Origin: Alphaproteobacteria bacterium
GTDB lineage: Bacteria > Pseudomonadota > Gammaproteobacteria > Burkholderiales > Burkholderiaceae_C
Assembly: GCA_030054175.1 (NCBI GenBank)
Contig: JASGCM010000019.1
Span: 1-64,000 of the forward strand
Length of the DNA: 64,000 bases
Reading direction: 5' to 3'
Positions 54,531-63,509 of this stretch are shown one piece after another. A model generated the notes under the pieces. It was not told the origin of the DNA. It made no database searches and worked only from the letters and a program-made list of their open reading frames with translations. The first letter of the stretch is position 1. Every line of letters begins with the position of its first letter. Made by a program: the position numbers and the translations under genes.

Positions 54531-55337
54531 TCAGCGCCCTTTGAATTGCGGCATGCGCTTCTCAGCAAAGGCCTTGCGGCCCTCTTTATAGTCTTCACTG
54601 GCAAAGCAGGCTTGCACCATTTTTTGCACCAAGGCCACGTCACGATCGGCCGGGGCTTTGCGAAGTTCAAGCATGGCGCGTTTGGCTGCGGCCAGAGTCA
54701 ATGGCGCGTTGCCACAAACCATACCGATGTAATCGTGTACACCCGCATCGAATTGGTCAGGGGCCAACACCTGTTTGACCAGGCCCATGTGGTGGGCGTC
54801 ATCGGCACCGAAGATGCGCGCGCTGAAAAACAGATCGGCCGTATGGGCAGCACCAATAACTTCCAGGAAGCGCTGGATGCCAGGCATGGCGTAGCCCAAT
54901 CCCAGACGGCCAGCTGGCATGCGAAATTTGGAGTCGGCCGAGCAGATGCGCACATCACAATTGAGCGCCAGCCCCAAGCCTCCTCCCATGCAAATGCCAC
55001 GGATTTTGGCCAGGGCGGGTTTGGGGCAGTCGAGCACGCTGGCGTAGGCCGCTTCAGTGGCTCGGTTGTACTCTTCGGCGGCGTCACCGCCATTGCGTTT
55101 TTCGCCGAACTGAGAGATGTCGGCCCCCGAGACAAAGGCTTTTTCGCCGGCACCGGTCAAGACGATCAGTCGCACCTCAGGGTCATCGACGCAGGCTTGG
55201 ATGAGCTGGGGCAGACCCACCCACATGTCGTAGTTCATGGCATTGAACTTGGCCTGATTGTCGAACTCGATGGTACCGACATGACCTGCTTTGTGCAGAT
55301 GAATGGTGCCAATGGCAGGGGTGCTGGTGTCGTTCAT
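54531..55337 (-). CDS. Enoyl-CoA hydratase/isomerase family protein without canonical catalytic glutamates
   Basis: A 268-residue crotonase-fold protein. Oxyanion-hole segments are AFVSGADISQF and GICMGGGLGLALNCD. Hydratases carry one Glu in GGGCEL and a second in QPE; here these read GGGLGL and MPAGRLGLG, so neither glutamate is present. It may therefore catalyse another crotonase-superfamily reaction (isomerase, hydrolase or decarboxylase) or lack activity. The ATG at 55337 follows the CoA-transferase stop closely, forming a two-gene minus-strand unit. Confidence 0.85.
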   Translation of the reverse strand: MNDTSTPAIGTIHLHKAGHVGTIEFDNQAKFNAMNYDMWVGLPQLIQACVDDPEVRLIVLTGAGEKAFVSGADISQFGEKRNGGDAAEEYNRATEAAYASVLDCPKPALAKIRGICMGGGLGLALNCDVRICSADSKFRMPAGRLGLGYAMPGIQRFLEVIGAAHTADLFFSARIFGADDAHHMGLVKQVLAPDQFDAGVHDYIGMVCGNAPLTLAAAKRAMLELRKAPADRDVALVQKMVQACFASEDYKEGRKAFAEKRMPQFKGR

Positions 55338-55339
55338 GG

Positions 55340-56539
55340 TCAGATGACTTTCTGTTGGATGAATTGTTCGATGTCTTGTGAGTTGTAGCCCAGTTCGGAC
55401 AAGATGGACTGGTTGTGCTCGCCCGCTTCGCACTGGGTTTGCTTGACTTGGGCTGGGGTGCGCGAGAGGATGAGAGGCTGGTTGAGTACCCGAATGGGGC
55501 CTCGCCGGGGATGATGCAAGGTGGTGGTGGTGGGCAGGTGCTGTACCTGCGGGTCATCAAACACCTGTTGCATGTTGTAGATGGGGCCACACGGTACGCC
55601 CGCGGCATTCAGGGCCTCGACCCAATGGGCGGTCGGTCGCTGGGCAAAGGACTCACTCAGGATGCGATTCAGGGTTGCGCGGTCTTTCAGCCGGCCAGCG
55701 CTGGTCTGGTAGTCGGGGTGTTCGCGCAAGTCGGGGCGATCGATCAGGTCGCACAAAGTGCGGAACTGTTGGGTGCTGCCTGCGCCGATGTTGAAATAGC
55801 CGTCTGAGGATGGGTAGGCTCCCATGGGCGTAGTGACCGGGTGATCGTTGCCCGCTTGAGGCGGCACGACGCCATCGATCAGGTAGCGCGCCGCTTGGAA
55901 ATCGCACATGGCGATCATGGTCGAGAGCAGGTTGGCTTGCACCCATTGACCCCGCCCTGACTGCTCGCGCTCGAGCAAAGCGGTGAGTATGCCGATGGCG
56001 CTGTACAAGCCCGACCCGGTGTCGGCGACGGCGATGCCTGCACGCACCGGGCCTTGACCCTCGAAACCCGTGACCGACATCAGACCACCCATGCCCTGTG
56101 CGATTTGGTCGAACCCTGGTCGTTTTTGGTAGGGGCCGTCTTGGCCAAAGCCCGAAATGCTGGCCAGAACGATGCGCGGGTTGATGCTGCTGAGGGCGTC
56201 GTAATCGATGCCGAGTCGCTGTTTGACGTCAGGTCGATAATTCTCGACCACCACGTCGGCGGTTTGCACCAGGCGATGAAAAATGCGCTGCGCCTGTGGT
56301 TCCTTCAGATTGAGGGTGATGGAGCGTTTGTTGCGGTGCAAATTGAGCGCGTCCGAGCTGTCGCGTGCGCCCAATGTGCCTTGTGTTGGGTCCAGGCCGG
56401 CGGGTGACTCGATGCGGATGACATCGGCCCCGAAATCGGCCAGCACGCGCACGCATGTGGGGCCAGAACGAACCCGGGTCAAGTCCAGCACGCGAAAGCG
56501 GCCTAGGGCAGCGAAGGTTTGAGCTTGGGCTTCGGGCAT
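55340..56539 (-). CDS. CaiB/BaiF family (type III) CoA-transferase
   Basis: A 399-residue formyl-CoA transferase-like enzyme: VLDLTRVRSGPTCVRVLADFGADVIRIE at the N-terminus, NLHRNKRSITLNLK, VVENYRPDVKQRLGID, and AGIAVADTGSGLYSAIG with the catalytic Asp equivalent to the active-site Asp of formyl-CoA transferase. It moves CoA between carboxylic acids; substrate unknown. Followed by the crotonase-like gene 2 nt later, so the pair probably forms and then processes a CoA thioester. Divergent from the liv-type transporter operon. Confidence 0.9.
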   Translation of the reverse strand: MPEAQAQTFAALGRFRVLDLTRVRSGPTCVRVLADFGADVIRIESPAGLDPTQGTLGARDSSDALNLHRNKRSITLNLKEPQAQRIFHRLVQTADVVVENYRPDVKQRLGIDYDALSSINPRIVLASISGFGQDGPYQKRPGFDQIAQGMGGLMSVTGFEGQGPVRAGIAVADTGSGLYSAIGILTALLEREQSGRGQWVQANLLSTMIAMCDFQAARYLIDGVVPPQAGNDHPVTTPMGAYPSSDGYFNIGAGSTQQFRTLCDLIDRPDLREHPDYQTSAGRLKDRATLNRILSESFAQRPTAHWVEALNAAGVPCGPIYNMQQVFDDPQVQHLPTTTTLHHPRRGPIRVLNQPLILSRTPAQVKQTQCEAGEHNQSILSELGYNSQDIEQFIQQKVI

Positions 56540-56797
56540 CTTGTCCTCAAAAGGTCTAGGGACATTTTAGGGGTCTGCGCAGTCCATACAGGGTACCTGT
56601 GGCGACATTTTCCCAGCGGATTTGCGAGTGAAAAAGCCCACCAATAAGAGCAGGGCTCAAACCAGGGCAGGGTTTCCCCACATGGCGTAAATCCCCCCCA
56701 TCGGGAAAATCCCCATTAGAGGGTCGATCTGCCCGAACGGGGCGACTGTAATGGCTGTCCATGAAATGGGGCCATGCCCATGAACATGAGGGAGTGA

Positions 56798-57673
56798 ATG
56801 CAAGAACTACAAGTGGTGTTTGGCGGCGTCGCCCAAGGCTGCATCTATGGCTTGATCGCTTTGGGCTTCGTGCTGATTTACAAAGCCACCGAAACCGTCA
56901 GCTTCGCCCAAGGCGAGTTGATGATGTTGGGCGCGTTTTGCGGTCTGGCCTTGATCGACGGCCTGGGTTTGACCTATGTGTTGGCAGTGCCTGTGGCCTT
57001 GCTGGTCATGGCCTTGGTGGGCTGGCTGATTGAACGCTCGGTGATACGCCCGATTCTGGGCCAACCTGCGTTCTCGGTGGTCATGCTGACCTTTGGTTTG
57101 GGCTATGTTACCCGCGGTCTGGTGACCATGATTCCGAACATCGGCACCGATACGCATGCGTTTGCCGCTCCCTATAAAGACATTTCCTACAACTGGGGCG
57201 GTGTGGTGGTGGGTGCCAGCCAAGTCATGGTGTTGGGCTGCACCGCGCTGCTCTGTCTGGTGCTTTATTTGGTGTTCAGCCGCTCGAAGGTGGGCATCGC
57301 CATGCAAGCGGCCTCGCAGAATCAATTGGCGGCCTATTACATGGGCATTCCGGTCAAACGGCTCAATGGCCTGGTGTGGGCATTGGCGGCCGGTGTGGCG
57401 GCGGTGGCGGGATTGCTGCTGGCTCCGATCACCTTTGTGCATGCCAATATGGGGCTGATTGGTCTGAAAGCCTTCCCGGCCGCCGTGGTGGGGGGCTTCA
57501 CCAGTCTGCCAGGGGCGATGGTGGGCGGCGTAATCATCGGGGTGGTCGAGGCGCTGGCCGGGTTTTACCTGCCTGAAGGCTTCAAGGACGTGGCCGCCTA
57601 TGTGGTGGTCTTGCTGATGCTCGCGCTCAAGCCCAGTGGCTTGTTCGGTGAAAACCTGCGCAAAAAGGTTTGA
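56798..57673 (+). CDS. livH: Branched-chain amino acid-type ABC transporter permease (LivH)
   Basis: A 291-residue inner-membrane permease with about eight hydrophobic helices and the family sequence GLIALGFVLIYKATETVSFAQGELMMLGAF. LKAFPAAVVGGFTSLPGAMVGG is the LivH cytoplasmic loop that meets the ATPases. GGGAG before the ATG at 56798 is a good ribosome site. First gene of a six-gene operon. LIV-type transporters in Comamonadaceae often carry aromatic or dicarboxylic acids rather than amino acids. Confidence 0.92.
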   Translation: MQELQVVFGGVAQGCIYGLIALGFVLIYKATETVSFAQGELMMLGAFCGLALIDGLGLTYVLAVPVALLVMALVGWLIERSVIRPILGQPAFSVVMLTFGLGYVTRGLVTMIPNIGTDTHAFAAPYKDISYNWGGVVVGASQVMVLGCTALLCLVLYLVFSRSKVGIAMQAASQNQLAAYYMGIPVKRLNGLVWALAAGVAAVAGLLLAPITFVHANMGLIGLKAFPAAVVGGFTSLPGAMVGGVIIGVVEALAGFYLPEGFKDVAAYVVVLLMLALKPSGLFGENLRKKV

Positions 57674-57680
57674 TCCCACC

Positions 57681-58757
57681 GTGCGATACATCTTCAAAAC
57701 CGAATACGACCAAGACATCCGACTTGCCAAACACGGCGGTCATGTGTTTTGGTACGGCCTACTGGGTGTGCTGTTGGTCGGCTCACCGTGGTTGCTGGAC
57801 GAGTACTGGCTGGCGCAGTTGACCTTCGTGCTGATTTACAGCGTGGTGGGCCTGGGGTTGATGCTGCTGGCGGGCTACACGGGCCTGTTTTCCATCGGCC
57901 ACGCGGCCTTTTTGGGTGTTGGTGCCTACACCGAAGCGGTGCTCTCGGGCTTGGGCTGGCCGTTCCCGCTGTCTTTGGCCGCTGCCGCCGGTTTGTCGGC
58001 TGCGGTGGGCGCAGTGGTGGGTCTGCCTGCGTTGCGAGTCAAAGGGATCTATCTGGGCATCGCCACCTTGGCCTTTGGCTTCATCGTTGAAGAGGCCCTG
58101 GCCCGTTGGGAAAGCGTAACGGGTGGCAATGCCGGCAAACATGTGGGCCCGATCGATCTGGTGTTTTGGAAAGTCGAGAGCGAAGGGGGCTTTTATGCCG
58201 TCTGTCTGGTGGTGGCCGTGCTCAGCACCCTGGCGGTGGCGAACATCTTGCGCAGCCCCACCGGTCGCGCTTTTGTCGCCATCCGAGACTCTGAAATTTC
58301 GGCCCAAAGCATGGGCATCCATCTGGCGTACCACAAGACACTGAGCTTCATGGTATCAGCAGCCTTGGCGGGGTTGGGCGGCGCACTCTATGCCCACAAA
58401 CTGCAATTCATCAGCCCCGACCAGTTCAATGTGCTGCACTCGATCGACCTTTTGTTGATGGTGGTCATTGGGGGACTCGGCTCGATCCATGGCGCATTTC
58501 TGGGCGCGCTGTTCCTGATCACCATGCCGCAACTGATCTCGCTGGGCAAAGAGTTCTTGCCTGACGCCATCGCCCAAGCCCCGGGCTTGCAAGCCGTGGT
58601 CTACGGCGTGGTGCTGATCGGCTTCGTCTTGTTCGAACCCATGGGCTTGTATGGCCGATGGCTGAAGGTGCGGGCGTGGCTGCAACTGTTCCCCTTCTAC
58701 CGCCAGGGCATGTTCAAGCGGCAAAAGAGTTTCCAGAAATCGGATCGACTGAAATGA
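57681..58757 (+). CDS. livM: Branched-chain amino acid-type ABC transporter permease (LivM)
   Basis: A 358-residue permease with helices near 25-60, 70-115 and 210-320. GLMLLAGYTGLFSIGHAAFLGVGAY is the typical LivM transmembrane motif. MVSAALAGLGGALYAHKLQF and VIGGLGSIHGAFLGALFL are C-terminal signatures. The start is taken as GTG at 57681, 7 nt after the livH stop; the upstream open frame belongs to livH. The end overlaps livG (ATGA). Confidence 0.9.
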   Translation: MRYIFKTEYDQDIRLAKHGGHVFWYGLLGVLLVGSPWLLDEYWLAQLTFVLIYSVVGLGLMLLAGYTGLFSIGHAAFLGVGAYTEAVLSGLGWPFPLSLAAAAGLSAAVGAVVGLPALRVKGIYLGIATLAFGFIVEEALARWESVTGGNAGKHVGPIDLVFWKVESEGGFYAVCLVVAVLSTLAVANILRSPTGRAFVAIRDSEISAQSMGIHLAYHKTLSFMVSAALAGLGGALYAHKLQFISPDQFNVLHSIDLLLMVVIGGLGSIHGAFLGALFLITMPQLISLGKEFLPDAIAQAPGLQAVVYGVVLIGFVLFEPMGLYGRWLKVRAWLQLFPFYRQGMFKRQKSFQKSDRLK

Positions 58758-59578
58758 GCGCCTCTGTTCTTTTATCGGCACGTGATCTGACGGTGCGCTT
58801 TGGCGGCCTGACCGCTGTCAACCGCGTCAGCTTTGACGTGTGCCAGGGAGAGGTGTTCACTTTGATCGGACCCAATGGTGCAGGCAAGACCACCGTTTTC
58901 AACCTGATCAGCGGGATCTACACCCCGACCGAGGGGGAGATTTCGTTCATGGGTCGCCCCATGGCCGATGTGGCGCCGCATCAGGTGGCAGGCTTGGGCA
59001 TTGCCCGCACATTCCAAAACATTGAACTGTTTGAACACGCCACCGTGCTGCAAAACCTGATGATTGGCCGCCATCGGCACCGCCAAACCGGTTTTTGGAG
59101 CCAGTTGCTGTTCACACCCAGCACTCGCCAGGCCGAGATCGCGGCACGCGAGAAGGTGGAAGAGGTGATCGATTTCCTGAACCTGCAGCACTACCGTGAC
59201 AGCATGGTGGCCGGCCTGCCCTACGGTGTTCGCAAGGTGGTCGAGTTGGCTCGCGCCCTGTGCATGGAGCCGCGATTGTTGCTGCTCGATGAGCCTTCCT
59301 CGGGTCTGAATGTGGAAGAAACCGAAGACATGGCGTATTGGATTGACGACATCAAAAACCTCTTGGGCATCACGGTGCTGATGGTCGAGCACGACATGGG
59401 CTTGGTGGCCAAGGTGTCGGATCGGGTGCTGGCCATGAGCCAGGGCGAGGTGCTGGCCATGGGTACGGCCGCCGAGGTGCAAAGCCACCCCGGGGTGATC
59501 GAGGCCTATTTGGGCACGATCGATGAAGTCTCTGACCTGCGTCGAACCCCTCTCCGCCAGGTCAAGGAGGCCGCATGA
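58754..59578 (+). CDS. livG: LIV-type ABC transporter ATP-binding protein (LivG)
   Basis: A 274-residue ATPase with Walker A GPNGAGKTT, Q-loop region RTFQNIELF, Walker B LLLLDEPSSGLN and H-loop VEHDMG. The usual LSGGQ signature is replaced by LPYGVRKVVELARAL, normal for LivG proteins. Its ATG overlaps the livM stop and its stop overlaps the livF start, giving tight translational coupling. Confidence 0.93.
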   Translation: MSASVLLSARDLTVRFGGLTAVNRVSFDVCQGEVFTLIGPNGAGKTTVFNLISGIYTPTEGEISFMGRPMADVAPHQVAGLGIARTFQNIELFEHATVLQNLMIGRHRHRQTGFWSQLLFTPSTRQAEIAAREKVEEVIDFLNLQHYRDSMVAGLPYGVRKVVELARALCMEPRLLLLDEPSSGLNVEETEDMAYWIDDIKNLLGITVLMVEHDMGLVAKVSDRVLAMSQGEVLAMGTAAEVQSHPGVIEAYLGTIDEVSDLRRTPLRQVKEAA

Positions 59579-60366
59579 GCGACGCCTTTGTCGACCGCCC
59601 GGTGGTCTTGAAGCTCTCGAACGTCGAGAGCGCCTATGGCCCGATCAAGGCGATCCGTGGTGTCAGCCTGCAAGTGCGCGAGGGCGAGATCGCCACCGTG
59701 TTGGGCTCGAATGGCGCCGGCAAGTCGACCATCTTGAAAACCATCAGTGGCATCATCGACCCGCGCAAGGGCAGCATCGAGTTCCAGGGCGCGGACATCA
59801 CCGCCCAAGACCCTGCGCGCGTGGTCCAACGGGGTCTGGTGCATGTGCCCGAAGGGCGCGAGGTGTTCCCACTGCTATCCGTTCGCCATAACCTGTTGAT
59901 GGGGGCGTACACGCGGGACGATCAAGACGCTGTCGAGCGCGACATTGAGACAGTCTTTGGCTATTTCCCCATCCTGCGGGAGCGCGCCGAGCAAGACGCC
60001 GGCCTGCTCTCGGGCGGTCAACAGCAAATGCTGGCGATCAGCCGGGCCTTGATGGCCAACCCCAAGCTGGTCATGTTGGATGAGCCCAGCCTGGGCCTGA
60101 GCCCCAAGCTGACGAAAGAGATTTTTGAGATCGTGGTGCGCATCAACCGTGAGCGCGGCACGACCCTGCTGCTGGTGGAACAAAACGCGCACATGGCGCT
60201 GAACGCCGCCGATTACGGTTATGTGTTGGAGAATGGCCGCATCGTGATGGAAGACACCTGCGCGCGCCTGCGCGAGAAGGAAGACATCAAAGAGTTTTAC
60301 CTGGGCCTGAAAGAAGAAGGCGTGCGGGCCGACCGGCGCTGGAAAAAGAAGAAAACCTGGCGGTGA
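59575..60366 (+). CDS. livF: LIV-type ABC transporter ATP-binding protein (LivF)
   Basis: A 263-residue ATPase: Walker A GSNGAGKST, VPEGREVFPLLSVRHNL, signature LLSGGQQQMLAISRAL, Walker B LVMLDEPSLGLSP and H-loop VEQNAHMAL. The C-terminus has a basic extension (RADRRWKKKKTWR) beyond the usual length. The acyl-CoA ligase starts 4 nt after its stop. Confidence 0.93.
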   Translation: MSDAFVDRPVVLKLSNVESAYGPIKAIRGVSLQVREGEIATVLGSNGAGKSTILKTISGIIDPRKGSIEFQGADITAQDPARVVQRGLVHVPEGREVFPLLSVRHNLLMGAYTRDDQDAVERDIETVFGYFPILRERAEQDAGLLSGGQQQMLAISRALMANPKLVMLDEPSLGLSPKLTKEIFEIVVRINRERGTTLLLVEQNAHMALNAADYGYVLENGRIVMEDTCARLREKEDIKEFYLGLKEEGVRADRRWKKKKTWR

Positions 60367-60370
60367 TGCA

Positions 60371-62227
60371 ATGAGCGATTTGTGGAATCTGGATCACCTC
60401 AAACCCCAGACCGAGCGCGTGCTGGAGGGTGACACCATTGCCGCCCAGTTTTGGAATGCGGTGCGACTGCGCGGCCCCAAGGTCTGGATGCGACAAAAAG
60501 AACTGGGGCTTTGGCATGCCATGACCTGGGCGCAAACCGGCCATGCCGTGCGCGAAATTGGACACGGCCTGTTGTCGCTGGGGCTGGCCAAGGGAGAAAC
60601 GGCGTCGATTTTGTCCAACACCAGCATCGACTGGGTGCTGTCGGATCTGGCGGTTTTGAGTTGCGCCGGGGTGTCCAACGGCATTTACCCCACCGACGCC
60701 GCCTCTCAGGTGCAGTATCTGTGCGAGGACTCGGGCACGGTGGTGCTGTTCGTCGAAGACGACGAACAATTGGACAAGGCACTGGAAGCGCGCCAGAACC
60801 TGCCCCGATTGCGTCACATCGTGGTGTTTGACATGAAGGGCTTGCATGGTCTGAATGACCCCATGGTCTTGGGCCTGGATGCCCTGCGTGAGTTGGGTCG
60901 CGCCCATGAGCACCAGCACCCGCAGGCTTTGGAAGAGCGGGTGAGCGCCTGTCAGCCCGACGATGTGGCCATTTTGGTCTACACCTCGGGCACCACCGGC
61001 AAGCCCAAGGGCACCATGCACACGCATCGGGGTCTGACCTACACCACGCGCGGCTACAACACGCTGATTTCTCGCGACGACTGCGATGAATGCATGTGTT
61101 TTTTGCCCTTGTGCCACATTGCCGAGCGCATGGGCGGCGAGTATTTCTCGCTCTATACCGGTTCGGTGTTGAACTTCGTCGAAAACCCTGAAACCGTGCC
61201 CGAGAATGTGCGCGAGATCGCCCCCACCGTGTTCACCGCTGTGCCCCGGGTGTGGGAGAAGTTCTATTCGGGTGTGATGATCGCCTTGAAGGAATCGAGT
61301 CGTCTGCAACAAGCCACCTATGCGTGGGCCATCGGTGTGGGCCAACAGGTGGCGGAAATGGTCTTGGCCGGGCGCCGCGTGCCCACCTTGTTGCGGTGGC
61401 AATTCAGGCTGGCCCGTTGGTTGGCGTTGGACAATGTGCGCAAGCTGATTGGTATCCACCGCGCGCGCTATTTGGTGACTGGTGCCGCCCCGATATCGCC
61501 CGATTTGGTGCGCTGGTACCTGGCGCTGGGTGTCCCCATGCTGGAGGTTTGGGGCATGACCGAGACTTGCGGCGCATCGATCGGCGTGCGTCCCGAACGC
61601 ATCAAACCGGGCTCGATCGGGCAAGCCGCCCAATTCAACGACGTCAAACTGGATCCAAACACTGGTGAAATTCTGGTGCGTGGCCCGAATGTCTTCAAAG
61701 GCTATTTGAACCTGCCCGAAAAAACCGCCGAGACCATCGACGCCGATGGCTGGCTGCACACCGGCGACGTGGGTATGGTCGACGATGAAGGGTTTTTCCG
61801 CATCACCGATCGGATGAAAGACATCATCATCACGGCAGGCGGCAAGAACATCACGCCCAGCGAGTTGGAAAATGAATTGAAGTTTTCGCCCTACATCACC
61901 GATGCGGTGGTGATTGGCGACCGCAAACCATTCTTGGTGGCGATCATCATGATCGATCAGGACAACGTGGAGAAATTCGCTCAAGACGCCGATGTACCTT
62001 TTAGCAACTATGCATCTTTGACGAGTGCGCCCGAGGTGCAAGGGCTGATACAGACCGAACTCGATCGGGTGAACCGCCAGTTCGCCCGGGTCGAGCAGAT
62101 CAAGAAGTTCTTCCTGCTCGACACCCAATTGAGCGCCGAAGACGAAGAGTTGACTCCGACCATGAAGCTCAAGCGCAAATTGGTCGAACAGAAGTACGCC
62201 GCCCAGATTGAAGCGATGTACCGATGA
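60371..62227 (+). CDS. AMP-forming long-chain-type acyl-CoA ligase
   Basis: A 618-residue ANL-superfamily enzyme. ATP-binding motif is LVYTSGTTGKPKGTMHTHRG (about 202-221); also VWGMTETCG (A5-like) and DGWLHTGDVGMVDDEGFFRITDR with the hinge, then the C-terminal Lys motif TPTMKLKRK. It activates a carboxylic acid to its CoA thioester. Similar large ligases are regularly found within LIV-transporter operons of Burkholderiales, so the transported acid is presumably activated on entry. Substrate unknown. Confidence 0.9.
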   Translation: MSDLWNLDHLKPQTERVLEGDTIAAQFWNAVRLRGPKVWMRQKELGLWHAMTWAQTGHAVREIGHGLLSLGLAKGETASILSNTSIDWVLSDLAVLSCAGVSNGIYPTDAASQVQYLCEDSGTVVLFVEDDEQLDKALEARQNLPRLRHIVVFDMKGLHGLNDPMVLGLDALRELGRAHEHQHPQALEERVSACQPDDVAILVYTSGTTGKPKGTMHTHRGLTYTTRGYNTLISRDDCDECMCFLPLCHIAERMGGEYFSLYTGSVLNFVENPETVPENVREIAPTVFTAVPRVWEKFYSGVMIALKESSRLQQATYAWAIGVGQQVAEMVLAGRRVPTLLRWQFRLARWLALDNVRKLIGIHRARYLVTGAAPISPDLVRWYLALGVPMLEVWGMTETCGASIGVRPERIKPGSIGQAAQFNDVKLDPNTGEILVRGPNVFKGYLNLPEKTAETIDADGWLHTGDVGMVDDEGFFRITDRMKDIIITAGGKNITPSELENELKFSPYITDAVVIGDRKPFLVAIIMIDQDNVEKFAQDADVPFSNYASLTSAPEVQGLIQTELDRVNRQFARVEQIKKFFLLDTQLSAEDEELTPTMKLKRKLVEQKYAAQIEAMYR

Positions 62228-62268
62228 ATTCAGATGGTTTTTGGTTTTTTACCTAGGAGATGAACGCG

Positions 62269-63423
62269 ATGAAAAAGACGATCCTGACCCTGGTGTCGGC
62301 ACTGGCGATCAGCGGTGCCGCCCTGGCCCAACAAGGGGTGGGCAAAGACTCCCTGACGCTGGGCTCGATCCAGGACCTCTCGGGTCCCCTGGCCGGCTTT
62401 GGCAAGCAGGTGCGCATGGGCATGTTGCTGGCCGTGGATGAGATCAACGAGCAAGGCGGCGTGAATGGCCGCAAGATCACCCTGAAGGTGGAAGATTCGG
62501 GCTATGACCCCAAGCGTGCTGTGCTGGCGGCGCAAAAGTTGGTCAACCAGGACAAGATCTTTGCCATGATCGGCCATATCGGGACTGCTCAGAACCTGGC
62601 CGCGATGCCTGTGCAATTCAGCAAGAATGTGATCAACTTCTTTCCCGTCACGGCAGCGCGGGAGATGTTTGACCCCTTCCACCCGCTGAAGTATGCCTTC
62701 GCTGCGACTTACTTTGACCAGGTGCGTCTGTCGACCGCCAAATTGGTGAAAGAGAAAAACGTCAAGAATGTCTGCACGATTTACCAAGACGATGAATTCG
62801 GTCTGGAGATTTTCCGCGGCGGCGAAGCCGGCCTGAAGGCCGTGGGTATGGAATTCGCCGAAAAAACCACTTACAAGCGTGGTGCGACCGACTTTTCTTC
62901 GCAAGTGGCACGCCTGAAGGCCGCTGGTTGTGAGATGGTGGTGCTGGGCACCATCATCCGCGAGACCGTGGGCACCATCGCCGAGTCGCGCAAGACCGGC
63001 TTCAACCCCCTCTTTTTGGGCTCTTCGGCCGCCTACACCGACCTGATCCACAAATTGGGCGGGCCCGCCATGAACGGCTTGTACACCGCGATGACATCGC
63101 AGCACCCTTATCTGGACGAGGCGTCACAGCCCATCAACTTCTGGGCCAACAAGTACAAGACCATGTTCAATGAAGACCCGACGGTGTTCTCAGTCTACGG
63201 CTACCAAGCCATCAGCCACTTTGCCACCGCAGCGGGCAAGGCGGGCAAGAACCTGACTCACGAGACCTTTAACAAAGCGATGGATGGCATCACCTTCCAG
63301 GGTGACATTTTCGGTAGCCCGCCGTTGAGTTTTACCGCCACCAAGCGCCTGGGCAACGATTTGTCGCGCCTGTCGCAAATTCAGGAAGGCCGCTGGAAAG
63401 TGGTGTCCGATTACGTGCGCTGA
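62269..63423 (+). CDS. LIV-type periplasmic substrate-binding protein (LivK-like)
   Basis: A 384-residue periplasmic-binding protein type 1: signal peptide MKKTILTLVSALAISGAALA, then DSLTLGSIQDLSGPLAGFGKQ, EINEQGGVNGRKI and TAQNLAAMPVQF. The ATG at 62269 is preferred because AGGAG sits nine bases before it, whereas it directly abuts the ATG at 62260. It supplies ligand to LivHMGF. A strong terminator follows, marking the operon end. Confidence 0.92.
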   Translation: MKKTILTLVSALAISGAALAQQGVGKDSLTLGSIQDLSGPLAGFGKQVRMGMLLAVDEINEQGGVNGRKITLKVEDSGYDPKRAVLAAQKLVNQDKIFAMIGHIGTAQNLAAMPVQFSKNVINFFPVTAAREMFDPFHPLKYAFAATYFDQVRLSTAKLVKEKNVKNVCTIYQDDEFGLEIFRGGEAGLKAVGMEFAEKTTYKRGATDFSSQVARLKAAGCEMVVLGTIIRETVGTIAESRKTGFNPLFLGSSAAYTDLIHKLGGPAMNGLYTAMTSQHPYLDEASQPINFWANKYKTMFNEDPTVFSVYGYQAISHFATAAGKAGKNLTHETFNKAMDGITFQGDIFGSPPLSFTATKRLGNDLSRLSQIQEGRWKVVSDYVR

Positions 63424-63435
63424 AGCGGCCTTTGA

Positions 63436-63467
63436 AAAAAACCCCCTCCATCCGGAGGGGGTTTTTC
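63436..63467. terminator. Intrinsic terminator after the liv operon
   Basis: AAAACCCCCTCC-ATCC-GGAGGGGGTTTTT: 12-bp perfect stem with a T tract on the plus side and an A run on the other, so it probably works in both directions, also stopping the converging PKD gene. Confidence 0.9.
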
Positions 63468-63509
63468 TTGGTGACCCAGCACACATGATGGTGCGTCCAA
63501 GCATGTTCA

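Noticed and set aside
60287-62128. 613-codon open frame on the minus strand across the acyl-CoA ligase gene
   Set aside because: It is antisense to a clear ANL-family enzyme, is rich in His/Gln/Gly as expected for a GC-rich shadow frame, and has no family features.
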